Below, in pieces: positions 1 through 7,652 of a DNA stretch of 64,000 nucleotides. The notes below the pieces were generated by a model. The model made no database searches and was not told the DNA's origin. It was given only the letters and a program-made list of their open reading frames with translations. Within the stretch, counting starts at the first letter, position 1; the number at the start of each line of letters is the position of its first letter. Source of the stretch: Niastella sp. OAS944 (GTDB lineage: Bacteria > Bacteroidota > Bacteroidia > Chitinophagales > Chitinophagaceae); assembly GCA_024809215.1 (NCBI GenBank), contig JANUBW010000002.1, positions 248,001 through 312,000 on the forward strand, written 5' to 3'. A program made the translations under genes and the position numbers.

Positions 1-699
1 CTGGTGAAAGAGATCAGGGACCAACAGAACGAGAAAGCCAACAATAATAATAGCGCCCCTTCGGCTGAAACAACTCAACATAGCAACAACAAAAAGCATA
101 ACAATGCCCGGCGGGACGAAGAAGCCAATAATAATGAAGGGGCAGAAAACGTTGCCAACCCGGCGGCACCGAATACCACTGTTGTAAACAATGCTTCGGG
201 CAACCAGCAACAACAACGGCCATCAGTTATTAAAAAAGACAATATCGTTGTTCCGCCACCACCGGTGCAAAACAACAAGTCAATAGCATTGCCAGCCAGC
301 AATACATCGCCCCAACAGGTTGAAGCTACCCCTGCTGTTATGGAAACAAGGGAAAAGCCTATAAACCCCGAAGTAATTGAGAAAGCCCGCAAAAACATTT
401 ATGAACAGGTAAGGGCCGAAGCCAGCGCTTATAAAGTTGGCGTATTCGGCGGTGTATCGGACCTCGATGTAACCTTAGTGAACACCAGCCTGTATACCCT
501 CGACCAGGTAGCAGTTGAAGTAAAGTATTATGGTATGGAAAAGAAGCTGGTAAAAACACAAACTATCATCTTCAATAATGTACCTCCAGGTAAAAGAAGA
601 ACACTCGAAGTGCCTAAAACCAATAGAGGCCAAACCATCGAATGTTCAGTTATAAGCATTAACTCTAAAGCGTTAGGATTAGCGAAGACCGGCTTCTGA
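1..699 (+). CDS. C-terminal part of an Asn/Gln/Pro-rich hypothetical protein (5' end outside the window)
   Basis: The reading frame is open from the first base, so the GTG at position 4 is probably an internal codon and the gene starts upstream. The visible product has two parts. The first ~110 residues are low-complexity, rich in Asn, Gln, Ala and Pro, with poly-Asn runs and a PPPPP stretch, and look like a disordered linker. From about residue 120 a helical lead-in is followed by a compact beta-rich domain to the end, with alternating hydrophobic strands (DVTLVN, AVEVKYYG, QTIIFNNVPPGKRRTLEVP). The phrase 'NVPPGKRRTLEVP' resembles the exposed loop of FxLYD-type beta-sandwich domains, but I do not assign the family. 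No catalytic residues or membrane segment are visible. The missing N-terminus may hold a transmembrane helix or signal. The function is unknown. Confidence 0.6.
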   Translation: MVKEIRDQQNEKANNNNSAPSAETTQHSNNKKHNNARRDEEANNNEGAENVANPAAPNTTVVNNASGNQQQQRPSVIKKDNIVVPPPPVQNNKSIALPASNTSPQQVEATPAVMETREKPINPEVIEKARKNIYEQVRAEASAYKVGVFGGVSDLDVTLVNTSLYTLDQVAVEVKYYGMEKKLVKTQTIIFNNVPPGKRRTLEVPKTNRGQTIECSVISINSKALGLAKTGF

Positions 700-844
700 G
701 TAAGATTCTACAGTTGACAAACGTTTTTCCACATTTCTTACCTCTGGCATAGTTTTTAGATCTTATAAAAGTGTTGGCACAGTTTTTTAAAGAATTATGT
801 GCAATCAAAATTGATACACATAAGGGGAGTTAAAAACCTTGTTT

Positions 845-1156
845 ATGGATAAAACTGTTGCCACGTTTATCGGGGTGGTTTGTGTGGTTATAGGCCTTCA
901 TGCATCCCGCGCCATGCACCGAACAAATATCACAGGAAAAGTAAAAGCATTTACAGAAAAGGATTCAATTTGGGTATTTGCAGTGAATGGAAAGGACTCC
1001 TTAAAGACGATGGTGAATAACGGCAGGTTCCGGTTTACAGTAAAGCCGGGTTCGTGGATGGTAACAGTGGCGCCGCACGCAGAGAACCAGGAAGGAAAAC
1101 TGGTTGAAGCAGTAGAAGGAAGCACCCTTGATATGGGAACGATCATTCTGAATTAA
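845..1156 (+). CDS. Small secreted or membrane-anchored hypothetical protein
   Basis: About 103 residues. A hydrophobic stretch near residues 5-18 followed by an Ala-Ser-Arg-Ala region reads as a signal peptide or anchor. The remainder is a short beta-rich domain (ITGKVKAF, SIWVFAVNG, RFRFTVKPGSWMVTVAP) with the rhythm of a carboxypeptidase-regulatory-like or transthyretin-like fold: GKV start, a Pro-Gly-Ser-Trp turn and an even strand pattern. I infer the fold from pattern only. The start is uncertain. ATG at 845 is the normal codon, but a purine-rich AAGGGGAG at 822-829 is better spaced for an in-frame TTG at 839. A hairpin terminator follows at 1187-1215, so the gene is probably transcribed alone. 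Confidence 0.5.
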   Translation: MDKTVATFIGVVCVVIGLHASRAMHRTNITGKVKAFTEKDSIWVFAVNGKDSLKTMVNNGRFRFTVKPGSWMVTVAPHAENQEGKLVEAVEGSTLDMGTIILN

Positions 1157-1186
1157 AAATATTAAATAAGGGACGGTTCAAAACCA

Positions 1187-1215
1187 AAAGAGCTGGTGTT
1201 CGTCACCGGCTCTTT
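1187..1215 (+). terminator. Hairpin terminator after the small secreted protein gene
   Basis: A 12-bp stem (AAAGAGCTGGTG paired with CACCGGCTCTTT, one G-U wobble) encloses a 5-nt loop and is followed by a moderately T-rich GTATTGTT. It lies 30 bases after the stop codon of the upstream gene. Confidence 0.55.
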
Positions 1216-1220
1216 GTATT

Positions 1221-1368
1221 GTTACCGGTTACCAGTTACCAGATCCCAGTCGGTCATACTGGTTACATTTAGCTGTAAAGAAGGGGTTCCAGGTTACAGG
1301 GTTCAGGTTACAAGTTAATACAGCACCCAACGCCCCTGCAACCTGCAACATGTAACCTGCAACACCCA
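1221..1368. repeat. Degenerate word-repeat element, GGTAACTGG and CAACCTGTAAC vocabularies
   Basis: The gap begins with repeats of TTACCGGTTACCAGTTACC (1222-1240). A second block runs 1286-1366: AGGTTACAGG/TTCAGGTTACAAG words on the left, an 18-nt core, then CAACCTGCAACATGTAACC words on the right in opposite sense. The two arms are imperfect reverse complements and could fold into a long hairpin. The same architecture recurs at 38572-38636. Confidence 0.6.
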
Positions 1369-1414
1369 CTCTAATTAATAAATCTCACATTTGAAGTATT
1401 AGTATCTTTAATTA

Positions 1415-2917
1415 ATGAAGCATATTCTAATATTGGCATCGGGCAGCATGGCTCATTCGCTGATCAACTATCTTGCAAAAGAAGCTGCTGCCAATAATTG
1501 GAATGTTACCATTGCCAATTCCAGTTTACCCGACTATCCATTACCTGCCAGCATTGAGCTTTTATTATTTCAACTCAATAATGAAATTGCCCGCCGCCAG
1601 CTTATAGCTACCGCCGACCTGGTGATCTCCTTACTGCCTGCTGCCCTGCATCAATTGGTAGTTACCGATTGCTTACATTATAAAAAGCATTTACTTACAC
1701 CGTCATATATTGACGGATCTACAGCCGCACTTGGCACTTCCATTAAACAACAAAAACTGTTGTTCCTGCACGAAATGGGGTTCGAGCCCGGCATAGATCA
1801 TATGAATGCCATGCGGCACATTCACCGCATCAAAGCTATTGGCGGCAACATTACTTCGTTCAGATCGTATTGTGGCGCACTGGTTTCACCTGAAAGCAAC
1901 GACAATCCCTGGCATTATAAACTAACGGGTACGCAACCGGGCATTGTGCAGGCCTATAAAGATGGCGCTGTATTTAAAGAGAATGGTTCAGTAATTAACT
2001 GGCCCAACGAGCAATTGTTCGATGCCAACCGGGTTATAAATATTCCTGAAATTGGTTATTTGGCCTGGTATCCTAACCGCGATTCAACACAATATATGCC
2101 CTTGTACGGTTTGCCCAATGCCAGCACATTTATGCGCACCACATTGCAGTATCCTGAATTTTGTTTTGGCTGGAAGAACCTGGTTGAATTAAAATTGACC
2201 GATGCAGCCAGTCAATACCAAACAAACGGACTTACCCTGCAGGAGTTTTTCCAAACACATTTTGCCCTGCATGGTTTTGGCGAATGGATAGAAAAGCAAC
2301 TGACGGCCCGTTTTGCGCAAACAAAACAATTGCTCGAAAAGCTGCAACAATTGTTAGACGCAGAGCAGGAAGCCAATGAGGATGAAAGAAAAGCCTTGCA
2401 GGATTTTATGATGGTTGATAACAATGGACAATTGATGGATGTAAACCTTGATTCCATTAAAACCCAGGCAGCAGCCACCGTGGCCGGACAAATGCACGAA
2501 GCCAACCTGTCGATGAAACAGCTTTTCTTTTTGGGTATGGATGATAACGAAACTTTTATAAACAAAGGACAATGCAGCGCAGCAGATGTTTTGCAATTTG
2601 CCATGGAGCAAAAACTTTTGTTGCAACCGGCCGATAAAGACCTGGTGGTATTACATCACGAGATAGGCTATGAATTGGACGGGAACAAACATATAGCCAA
2701 TAGCAGCCTGCTGGTAAAAGGCGAAGATCATTTGAACACCGCTATAGATAAAACAGCAGGACTGCCATTGGGAATGGCAGCCAAACAAATACTTCAGGGC
2801 AATATCAAAGAAACCGGTTTACATATACCGGTCATGTCTTCAGTATATATTCCCTTATTATTAGAATTGGAAAAATACGGCATTCGTTTTCATGATGCCG
2901 ATACTATTATACAATAG
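1415..2917 (+). CDS. Saccharopine dehydrogenase/reductase-like protein
   Basis: A cytoplasmic oxidoreductase of the saccharopine dehydrogenase family, which joins or splits lysine and a dicarboxylic acid with NAD(P). The N-terminus (HILILASGSMAHSLINYL, residues 3-20) is the nucleotide-binding beta-alpha-beta unit, with the usual GxGxxG weakened to SGSMAH. Residues ~120-130 carry GFEPGIDHMNAM, the family signature just after the Rossmann domain. The C-terminus (KTAGLPLGMAAKQIL and ETGLHIPVMSSVYIPLL) matches the saccharopine reductase catalytic domain. At 500 residues it is longer than the usual ~400-450, with a helical, charge-rich insertion around residues 290-370. By homology to the SDH half of LKR/SDH it would act in lysine catabolism, but no LKR partner lies beside it, so the substrate is open. 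It overlaps the convergent DUF1501 gene by 11 bases. Confidence 0.85.
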   Translation: MKHILILASGSMAHSLINYLAKEAAANNWNVTIANSSLPDYPLPASIELLLFQLNNEIARRQLIATADLVISLLPAALHQLVVTDCLHYKKHLLTPSYIDGSTAALGTSIKQQKLLFLHEMGFEPGIDHMNAMRHIHRIKAIGGNITSFRSYCGALVSPESNDNPWHYKLTGTQPGIVQAYKDGAVFKENGSVINWPNEQLFDANRVINIPEIGYLAWYPNRDSTQYMPLYGLPNASTFMRTTLQYPEFCFGWKNLVELKLTDAASQYQTNGLTLQEFFQTHFALHGFGEWIEKQLTARFAQTKQLLEKLQQLLDAEQEANEDERKALQDFMMVDNNGQLMDVNLDSIKTQAAATVAGQMHEANLSMKQLFFLGMDDNETFINKGQCSAADVLQFAMEQKLLLQPADKDLVVLHHEIGYELDGNKHIANSSLLVKGEDHLNTAIDKTAGLPLGMAAKQILQGNIKETGLHIPVMSSVYIPLLLELEKYGIRFHDADTIIQ

Positions 2918-4187
2918 GCAGTAACTGAAAATCACCCAGCAATATTTGCTGCACTTCCTGTGCAGGCATATTCAACCAGTTTTGCAACACGGAAGCGTAT
3001 ACCGATCTGAAGTCATGTTGCATAGGCACATTATCATTCACTGTTGCTTTTTCGGGGATCACAGGGTTAGAACCGATCACTGCTGATTTTACATTATTGC
3101 CAAAGTAAAAAACCGGCGCCGCTACGCCATGATCGGTACCGCCGCTGGCATTGCTTTTAATTCTACGCCCAAACTCAGAGAACGTCATACCCATTACCCG
3201 GTCCTGTATTTGCAGAAATTGCAGATCGCTCATAAATGCACCAATGGCTTCAGATACGCGTTGTAACAGTTTCGCATGTGTTCCGGTGGTAGTATCGGTT
3301 TCCGTTTGTTTGGCATGTGTATCGAAGCTGCCGGTGCTAACCATGTACACTTTTGTTTTTAAGCCGCCTGCTATTAAACGCGCAACGATCTTTAACTGAT
3401 CGGCCAGGGGATTTTTACCTGCAGCCGGATAAGCAGGTGATTGCGTTGGCACTTTTTGCGCCGCCTTTTTAATAACAGATGCATACTGATCGGTTTTCTG
3501 GCTCATAAGCTCAATATAATCGAGCTGTTCGCCCCAGCGCGAATTGGCATTCACATTCACTTTTCCTTCTACCAGTTTATAAAAACCTGCAGGATTACTT
3601 ATGGCCATTCCCATAGTGAATAAAGGTCCCTGTAATGCTGTTGATACCACAGATCCCACCTGAATGGCCAGCGGATCGGGCATGGCCTCGTTTGGATAAT
3701 TATCAGGAAACTGCGGGTACACATCATTTAAGAACCGGCCGGCCCAACCGCTCGATACTATTTTATCGCTATCAGAACCGGTCATCCAAATATCGGTTGC
3801 CCTGAAGTGTGAAAAATTTGGTTTGGGATAACTCACTGCCTGCACTACACCCAGCTTACCTTCATTGAACAGCTGGTGCATATTGGCCATGGCCGGGTTA
3901 AATGCAGTAGCATCGAACCCATTCAGCCGAAGCACTTTTTCCTGCGGAAGATAGATGTTCGGCCGCGCCGCTGTATAAGCGCTGTATTGATCGAAAGGAA
4001 TTACGGTATTTACGCCATCGTTACCACCTGCCAGTTGAATAAGCACCAGCACCCGGTCGTTATTTTGCGCAGCATGCCTGGCATGAACGCCCGGCAAACC
4101 AGCCAGCGCTTTCAGCGAAACGCCTTGCAAAAACGAGGGCAGCACAACACCCGTGATAGTATCCCTTAAAAATTTTCTTCTTTTCAT
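2907..4187 (-). CDS. DUF1501 family protein with a twin-arginine-like signal
   Basis: A DUF1501 protein, a family related to the alkaline phosphatase/sulfatase fold whose reaction is not established. The N-terminus reads KRRKFLRDT followed by a hydrophobic stretch, which fits a twin-arginine export signal (RRxFLR). The body has family hallmarks: VLIQLAGGNDGVNTVIP (~residues 47-63), VSTGSFDTHAKQ in the middle, and MTFSEFGRRIKSNASGGTDHG near residue 330. The Asp/His residues in those motifs are the likely metal ligands. Length (426) is normal. It starts 10 bases after the DUF1800 gene, so the two form an operon. This pair is widely conserved in Bacteroidetes and Planctomycetes, implying that the proteins work together in the envelope. 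Its 3' end overlaps the saccharopine dehydrogenase gene. Confidence 0.9.
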   Translation of the reverse strand: MKRRKFLRDTITGVVLPSFLQGVSLKALAGLPGVHARHAAQNNDRVLVLIQLAGGNDGVNTVIPFDQYSAYTAARPNIYLPQEKVLRLNGFDATAFNPAMANMHQLFNEGKLGVVQAVSYPKPNFSHFRATDIWMTGSDSDKIVSSGWAGRFLNDVYPQFPDNYPNEAMPDPLAIQVGSVVSTALQGPLFTMGMAISNPAGFYKLVEGKVNVNANSRWGEQLDYIELMSQKTDQYASVIKKAAQKVPTQSPAYPAAGKNPLADQLKIVARLIAGGLKTKVYMVSTGSFDTHAKQTETDTTTGTHAKLLQRVSEAIGAFMSDLQFLQIQDRVMGMTFSEFGRRIKSNASGGTDHGVAAPVFYFGNNVKSAVIGSNPVIPEKATVNDNVPMQHDFRSVYASVLQNWLNMPAQEVQQILLGDFQLLPIV

Positions 4188-4197
4188 AGTTGTGGTT

Positions 4198-5823
4198 TTA
4201 CATTAACTGGTACTGGGGCAGGCTCATCATATATTTCAACAGGTTCTTCAACTTGTTGGTAACGTTCTTTGCGTTGGCAGCATCGTCGGGCTTGTCCTGT
4301 AATTTTTTCCAGGCATCCGTCCAGTAATGATCACTGGCCATGCCCTGCAAACCTTGCAGTAATATACCCGTTTTCATATACTGTTTTTCCTCAACCGGAA
4401 TATCAACTGCATATAACAACAGGGCCAGCTCGTCGATAAGTTTATTAGGATCACCGGCAACAGGTATTTGCTTCACATATTGAACCGGATCAATGAGCAA
4501 TTTCCTGCCATTACGTGCAAAGCCATTGATCAGCATTCTATCGGTGAAGGCCGTTCGCTTGGGTAGTGTATCGGAACTGATCCACGATTTATCGTACAAT
4601 GGTTCCTGGTAATAAGCGGGCCAGCCGGCAACATTGGGCGGGTCGCCAATATTCTGTTGCATTTGCGAGGCCGTTATTTGAATATTGTACCAGAACCCGT
4701 ACTGATCCGGAAAGCTGTCTTCACCGGGAAAAGGGATCTTATATTCACGCACGAGGCCAACCGCAAAATCTACAGGACTTTTTATAATACCACCGCGATT
4801 GCCTATATCGAAGAAATGGCGGCTGCTCAGCAATCTTTCAAGCACCGGTTTTATTTCATAATTGTTTTCGCGAAAAGTGTGGGCAAGTGGTTCTATAATG
4901 GTTTTCTCTGTTTCCTCATCTATTTGATGGTAAACAAAGAAGCGGTATAATTTACGGCAGATAAAACGGGCTACTTCGGGTTGTTGAAAAATAACGTCGA
5001 GCAATTCATCCAGCTCGCTCTCCCCTTCTTTTCCCTTTCGGCCTTTGATTACTTTGTTGCCGTAGAAAGCGCTGAACTGTTTATCGCTTTCATCGTGACG
5101 GCCGGCATCGAAGATGCCATGTACATCGGGCAGTATTTTATTATCGATGCGGAAACCGGTGAGTATGCGGGCGGCGGCTTTTACATCGGCCTCGGTGTAT
5201 TGCGAACCTGGTCCCTTTCCTACTGTAAATAACTCCTGCAATTCGCGACCATAGTTTTCGTCGGGTGCTTTTTTTGTATTGGCATTTCCGTTCAGGTATT
5301 TCAACATGGCGGGGTCTAATGTAACTGCCCGTACCATGGCTTTGAAATTACCCAACGCATATTGTCGTAATAGTACGTTGTGTTTGTAGATCATGAAAGG
5401 ATTATCGACCGAACTCATTTCGGTAGCGAAGTGATTATGCCAGAACAGCACCATTTTTTCGCGAAGGGTGTGTTGTTGGTTGATCATACAACCCATCCAC
5501 CAGGCTTTGAAGGAATTCCGCCGGCGTCCACTGTTCATGCCGCTTAGTTTAGTAGCGGTGATCCAGGTTAGGCCGGGCTGAATTTCTTCGTCAGTGTATT
5601 TGTCGTCGTTATAATTGTTAACGGGAGGCGCCGGAACTGGTTCTGTAGTGTTCAGCAGTTCATGAATGGCATGTTTGAGCGATTTTGAAGCAAAATGATC
5701 AATATCTTCTTTGCCGGCCCCAAACAGGGTGCGTTTAAGCAAATGTTTTACTTCGGCCCGGCCCCATTTGCCTTTGTACTTTTTCAAGGATGTTGTTACT
5801 GATGGAATTACCATTGCATGCAT
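4198..5823 (-). CDS. DUF1800 family protein
   Basis: A 541-residue DUF1800 protein, a family of unknown reaction that is almost always next to DUF1501. Recognisable blocks are HLLKRTLFGAG near residues 27-37, MVLFWHNHFATEMSS near 120-135, NYGRELQELFTVG (~190), ARILTGFRID and FICRKLYRFFVYH (~285). The His-rich FWHNHFAT segment and the RELQELFT motif are the strongest family identifiers. No clear signal peptide is seen: the first 20 residues are basic and not very hydrophobic. The upstream gene of a two-gene operon, 10 bases before the DUF1501 start. An in-frame ATG three codons further in (5814) is an alternative start. Confidence 0.88.
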   Translation of the reverse strand: MHAMVIPSVTTSLKKYKGKWGRAEVKHLLKRTLFGAGKEDIDHFASKSLKHAIHELLNTTEPVPAPPVNNYNDDKYTDEEIQPGLTWITATKLSGMNSGRRRNSFKAWWMGCMINQQHTLREKMVLFWHNHFATEMSSVDNPFMIYKHNVLLRQYALGNFKAMVRAVTLDPAMLKYLNGNANTKKAPDENYGRELQELFTVGKGPGSQYTEADVKAAARILTGFRIDNKILPDVHGIFDAGRHDESDKQFSAFYGNKVIKGRKGKEGESELDELLDVIFQQPEVARFICRKLYRFFVYHQIDEETEKTIIEPLAHTFRENNYEIKPVLERLLSSRHFFDIGNRGGIIKSPVDFAVGLVREYKIPFPGEDSFPDQYGFWYNIQITASQMQQNIGDPPNVAGWPAYYQEPLYDKSWISSDTLPKRTAFTDRMLINGFARNGRKLLIDPVQYVKQIPVAGDPNKLIDELALLLYAVDIPVEEKQYMKTGILLQGLQGMASDHYWTDAWKKLQDKPDDAANAKNVTNKLKNLLKYMMSLPQYQLM

Positions 5824-5958
5824 TTTTAGAGAGAAGCATCAACTAAACTAATGCAAAACGTCTACCACTCGTTACAAAAATATGTGAACGAAATGTTATG
5901 AGCAATGGCGGCAGCCATTAAAATGCTTTTAATAATACTTGCAGGTTTTTGCGGGCGA

Positions 5959-6645
5959 CTATCCCTTCAGTAAAGCAATCAGGTCCTTGATGCCCTCTGT
6001 AGCAGGTTTCTCTATATTGGTAACATTGATCGCATTGGTAGGTGGTATTTTTTTGTCGATCACATATTTTGGAATTTCTATGGGTGCATAATTAAGCAAA
6101 CCCGCCGCCGGATATACCACCAGGGAAGTACCAACGACAACAAAAAAATCGGCACTAAGCACCAACGGGATAGCATATTGGATCATAGGTACCTGTTCTT
6201 CGAACCAAACGATATTGGGACGCAGTTGCGCGCCATCTTCGGCTTTATCGCCCAGCTTAATATCCTCGCGGATCTCGTATACCAGTGATTCATCCTGTTC
6301 GCTGCGCATTTCAAAAATAGAACCATGCAGGTGTAATACCATTTTTGATCCTGCCTGTTCGTGCAGATCGTCTATATTTTGGGTAATGATCGAAACATCA
6401 AAATCATCTTGCAGGCTGGCCAAACCGAAATGGGCTGCATTTGGTTTTGCTTCTGCTGCGTTTTTACGACGCTGATTGTAAAACTCCAGCACAAGGGCGG
6501 GGTTCTTTATCCATGCGCGGGGTGTTGCCACTTCTGTTACATCATGCCCTTCCCATAAACCATCGCTGTCACGAAAGGTTTTCAATCCACTTTCGGCGCT
6601 AATTCCAGCGCCGGTCAATACTACTATTTTCTTCTTTTTGCTCAT
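5959..6645 (-). CDS. cobB: NAD-dependent protein deacylase, class III sirtuin without zinc cysteines
   Basis: A Sir2 family lysine deacylase that uses NAD+. The NAD-binding motifs are intact: TGAGISAESGLKTFRD (11-26), TQNIDDLHEQAGS (88-100) and the catalytic His107 in HLHGS. Tyr56 and Arg59 in EFYNQRR match the Tyr-x-x-Arg pair that gives SIRT5/CobB-type sirtuins activity on succinyl- and malonyl-lysine. The protein contains no cysteine at all, so the usual four-Cys zinc site between the His and LRPNIVWFEE (141-150) is replaced by a charged segment. Similar zinc-less sirtuins are, to my knowledge, common in Bacteroidetes. A TATATTTG box ends four bases before the start codon, hinting at a leaderless or very short leader mRNA. 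Length (228) is normal. Confidence 0.92.
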   Translation of the reverse strand: MSKKKKIVVLTGAGISAESGLKTFRDSDGLWEGHDVTEVATPRAWIKNPALVLEFYNQRRKNAAEAKPNAAHFGLASLQDDFDVSIITQNIDDLHEQAGSKMVLHLHGSIFEMRSEQDESLVYEIREDIKLGDKAEDGAQLRPNIVWFEEQVPMIQYAIPLVLSADFFVVVGTSLVVYPAAGLLNYAPIEIPKYVIDKKIPPTNAINVTNIEKPATEGIKDLIALLKG

Positions 6646-6649
6646 AGCT

Positions 6650-6657
6650 CAAATATA
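6650..6657 (-). promoter_or_regulatory. Candidate -7 promoter box for the sirtuin gene
   Basis: The minus strand reads TATATTTG, an exact match to the Bacteroidetes -7 consensus TAnnTTTG, only 4 bases before the ATG at 6645. If used, transcription would start about at the start codon. No convincing -33 TTG is visible. The box overlaps the T-rich tail of the upstream operon's terminator. Confidence 0.45.
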
Positions 6658-6690
6658 CAAAAAGATGGGTTCCTCATAAAGAGAAACCCA
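6658..6690 (-). terminator. Rho-independent terminator of the VWA/DUF4349 operon
   Basis: On the minus strand a 10-bp stem with one mismatch (TGGGTTTCTC / GAGGAACCCA) and a 5-nt TTTAT loop is followed by TCTTTTTG. It lies 28 bases past the DUF4349 stop codon. Confidence 0.7.
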
Positions 6691-6717
6691 CCTGAATGAA
6701 CCCTATTTAGAAACTAA

Positions 6718-7632
6718 CTACTGAGCCGTTTTTGGTTTTGCCCGGTATTTCTTTATCAACCACCAAAGGCCACCGGCACATAACCACAATGGCCACAGGG
6801 TAAGTAGTAATACCAGCATTTCACCCACCCAGTTCAACCCATTACCAAGCGCACCTAATACCCTTGCGCCAAAACCAGGCGTATTTGGTTGCACCGCCTG
6901 CGCATTTAGTACCTGGTAAAATGTTAGCTCAATGGTGCTATAAGCGGCTGCATGTGTGAGATAGCTTACCCGGCCCGAACCGGCCTCAATTTCTTCCTGA
7001 ATGTTGTTTATCTCCTCCTGCACCTTCAGGATCTCTTCCATATTCTTCGCCTGCTTCAACAGATCGAGGTAGCGCAAACGCACCTGCCGCTTGGCTTCCG
7101 TTCTTGAACGGGTGTCAATTACTTCACCCGTCACATCCTGCGAAGTAACTTTTTGCGACACTACATTTTCATCTTTTGTAGAGGTGATTGATTTTACCAG
7201 GTTATCAAACTGATCAACAGGCACCTTGATGGTTACAATGTTCTCGATCTTATATTCCGATTTGGATTGTTCTTCGCCGGCCACATAACCACCGGCTTGT
7301 TTAACCTGCTCGTGCACCAGATCGTTGAACGTTTTATAATTTTTTGCTTCAACATTCAATACAGCATTTTTGATTATCTTTTTATCCCAGTCAATATGCT
7401 GAGCCGGCGTTGCTTGCTGTGTTTTGGGCGGTTGATCATTGTTTACCACCTGAGTCGTGGAGTCTGCAGCCGGCAAAAAATATTTATTATTTTCTTCAGG
7501 AGCCCTTTCCTGCGTTTGAAGAGCCGCAACAGCCACAGCTTTTTCTTCATTGGGGCTTTTGGCTTTACAGGCAACAAGCACGATCAACAGTGCTCCTGCA
7601 AACAATACCACCGGTTTATAATTAGATAGCAT
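6718..7632 (-). CDS. DUF4349 family lipoprotein
   Basis: A predicted lipoprotein: hydrophobic N-terminus and lipobox VLVAC with Cys22. The DUF4349 core spans about residues 85-290. It contains NAVLNVEAKNYKTFNDLV, IKVPVDQFDNLVKSI and a long charged helix (about residues 180-215, rich in Glu, Gln and Arg) that should form a coiled coil. A C-terminal transmembrane segment (about 268-292, LLLTLWPLWLCAGGLWWLI) is followed by a basic tail, which is the usual DUF4349 topology. The family is of unknown function. It sits 20 bases after the VWA lipoprotein gene and before a terminator, so the two are co-transcribed and probably act together at the envelope. Having both a lipobox and a C-terminal membrane helix is typical for this family. 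Confidence 0.88.
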   Translation of the reverse strand: MLSNYKPVVLFAGALLIVLVACKAKSPNEEKAVAVAALQTQERAPEENNKYFLPAADSTTQVVNNDQPPKTQQATPAQHIDWDKKIIKNAVLNVEAKNYKTFNDLVHEQVKQAGGYVAGEEQSKSEYKIENIVTIKVPVDQFDNLVKSITSTKDENVVSQKVTSQDVTGEVIDTRSRTEAKRQVRLRYLDLLKQAKNMEEILKVQEEINNIQEEIEAGSGRVSYLTHAAAYSTIELTFYQVLNAQAVQPNTPGFGARVLGALGNGLNWVGEMLVLLLTLWPLWLCAGGLWWLIKKYRAKPKTAQ

Positions 7633-7652
7633 GATGGATAGTTTAAGATGGA

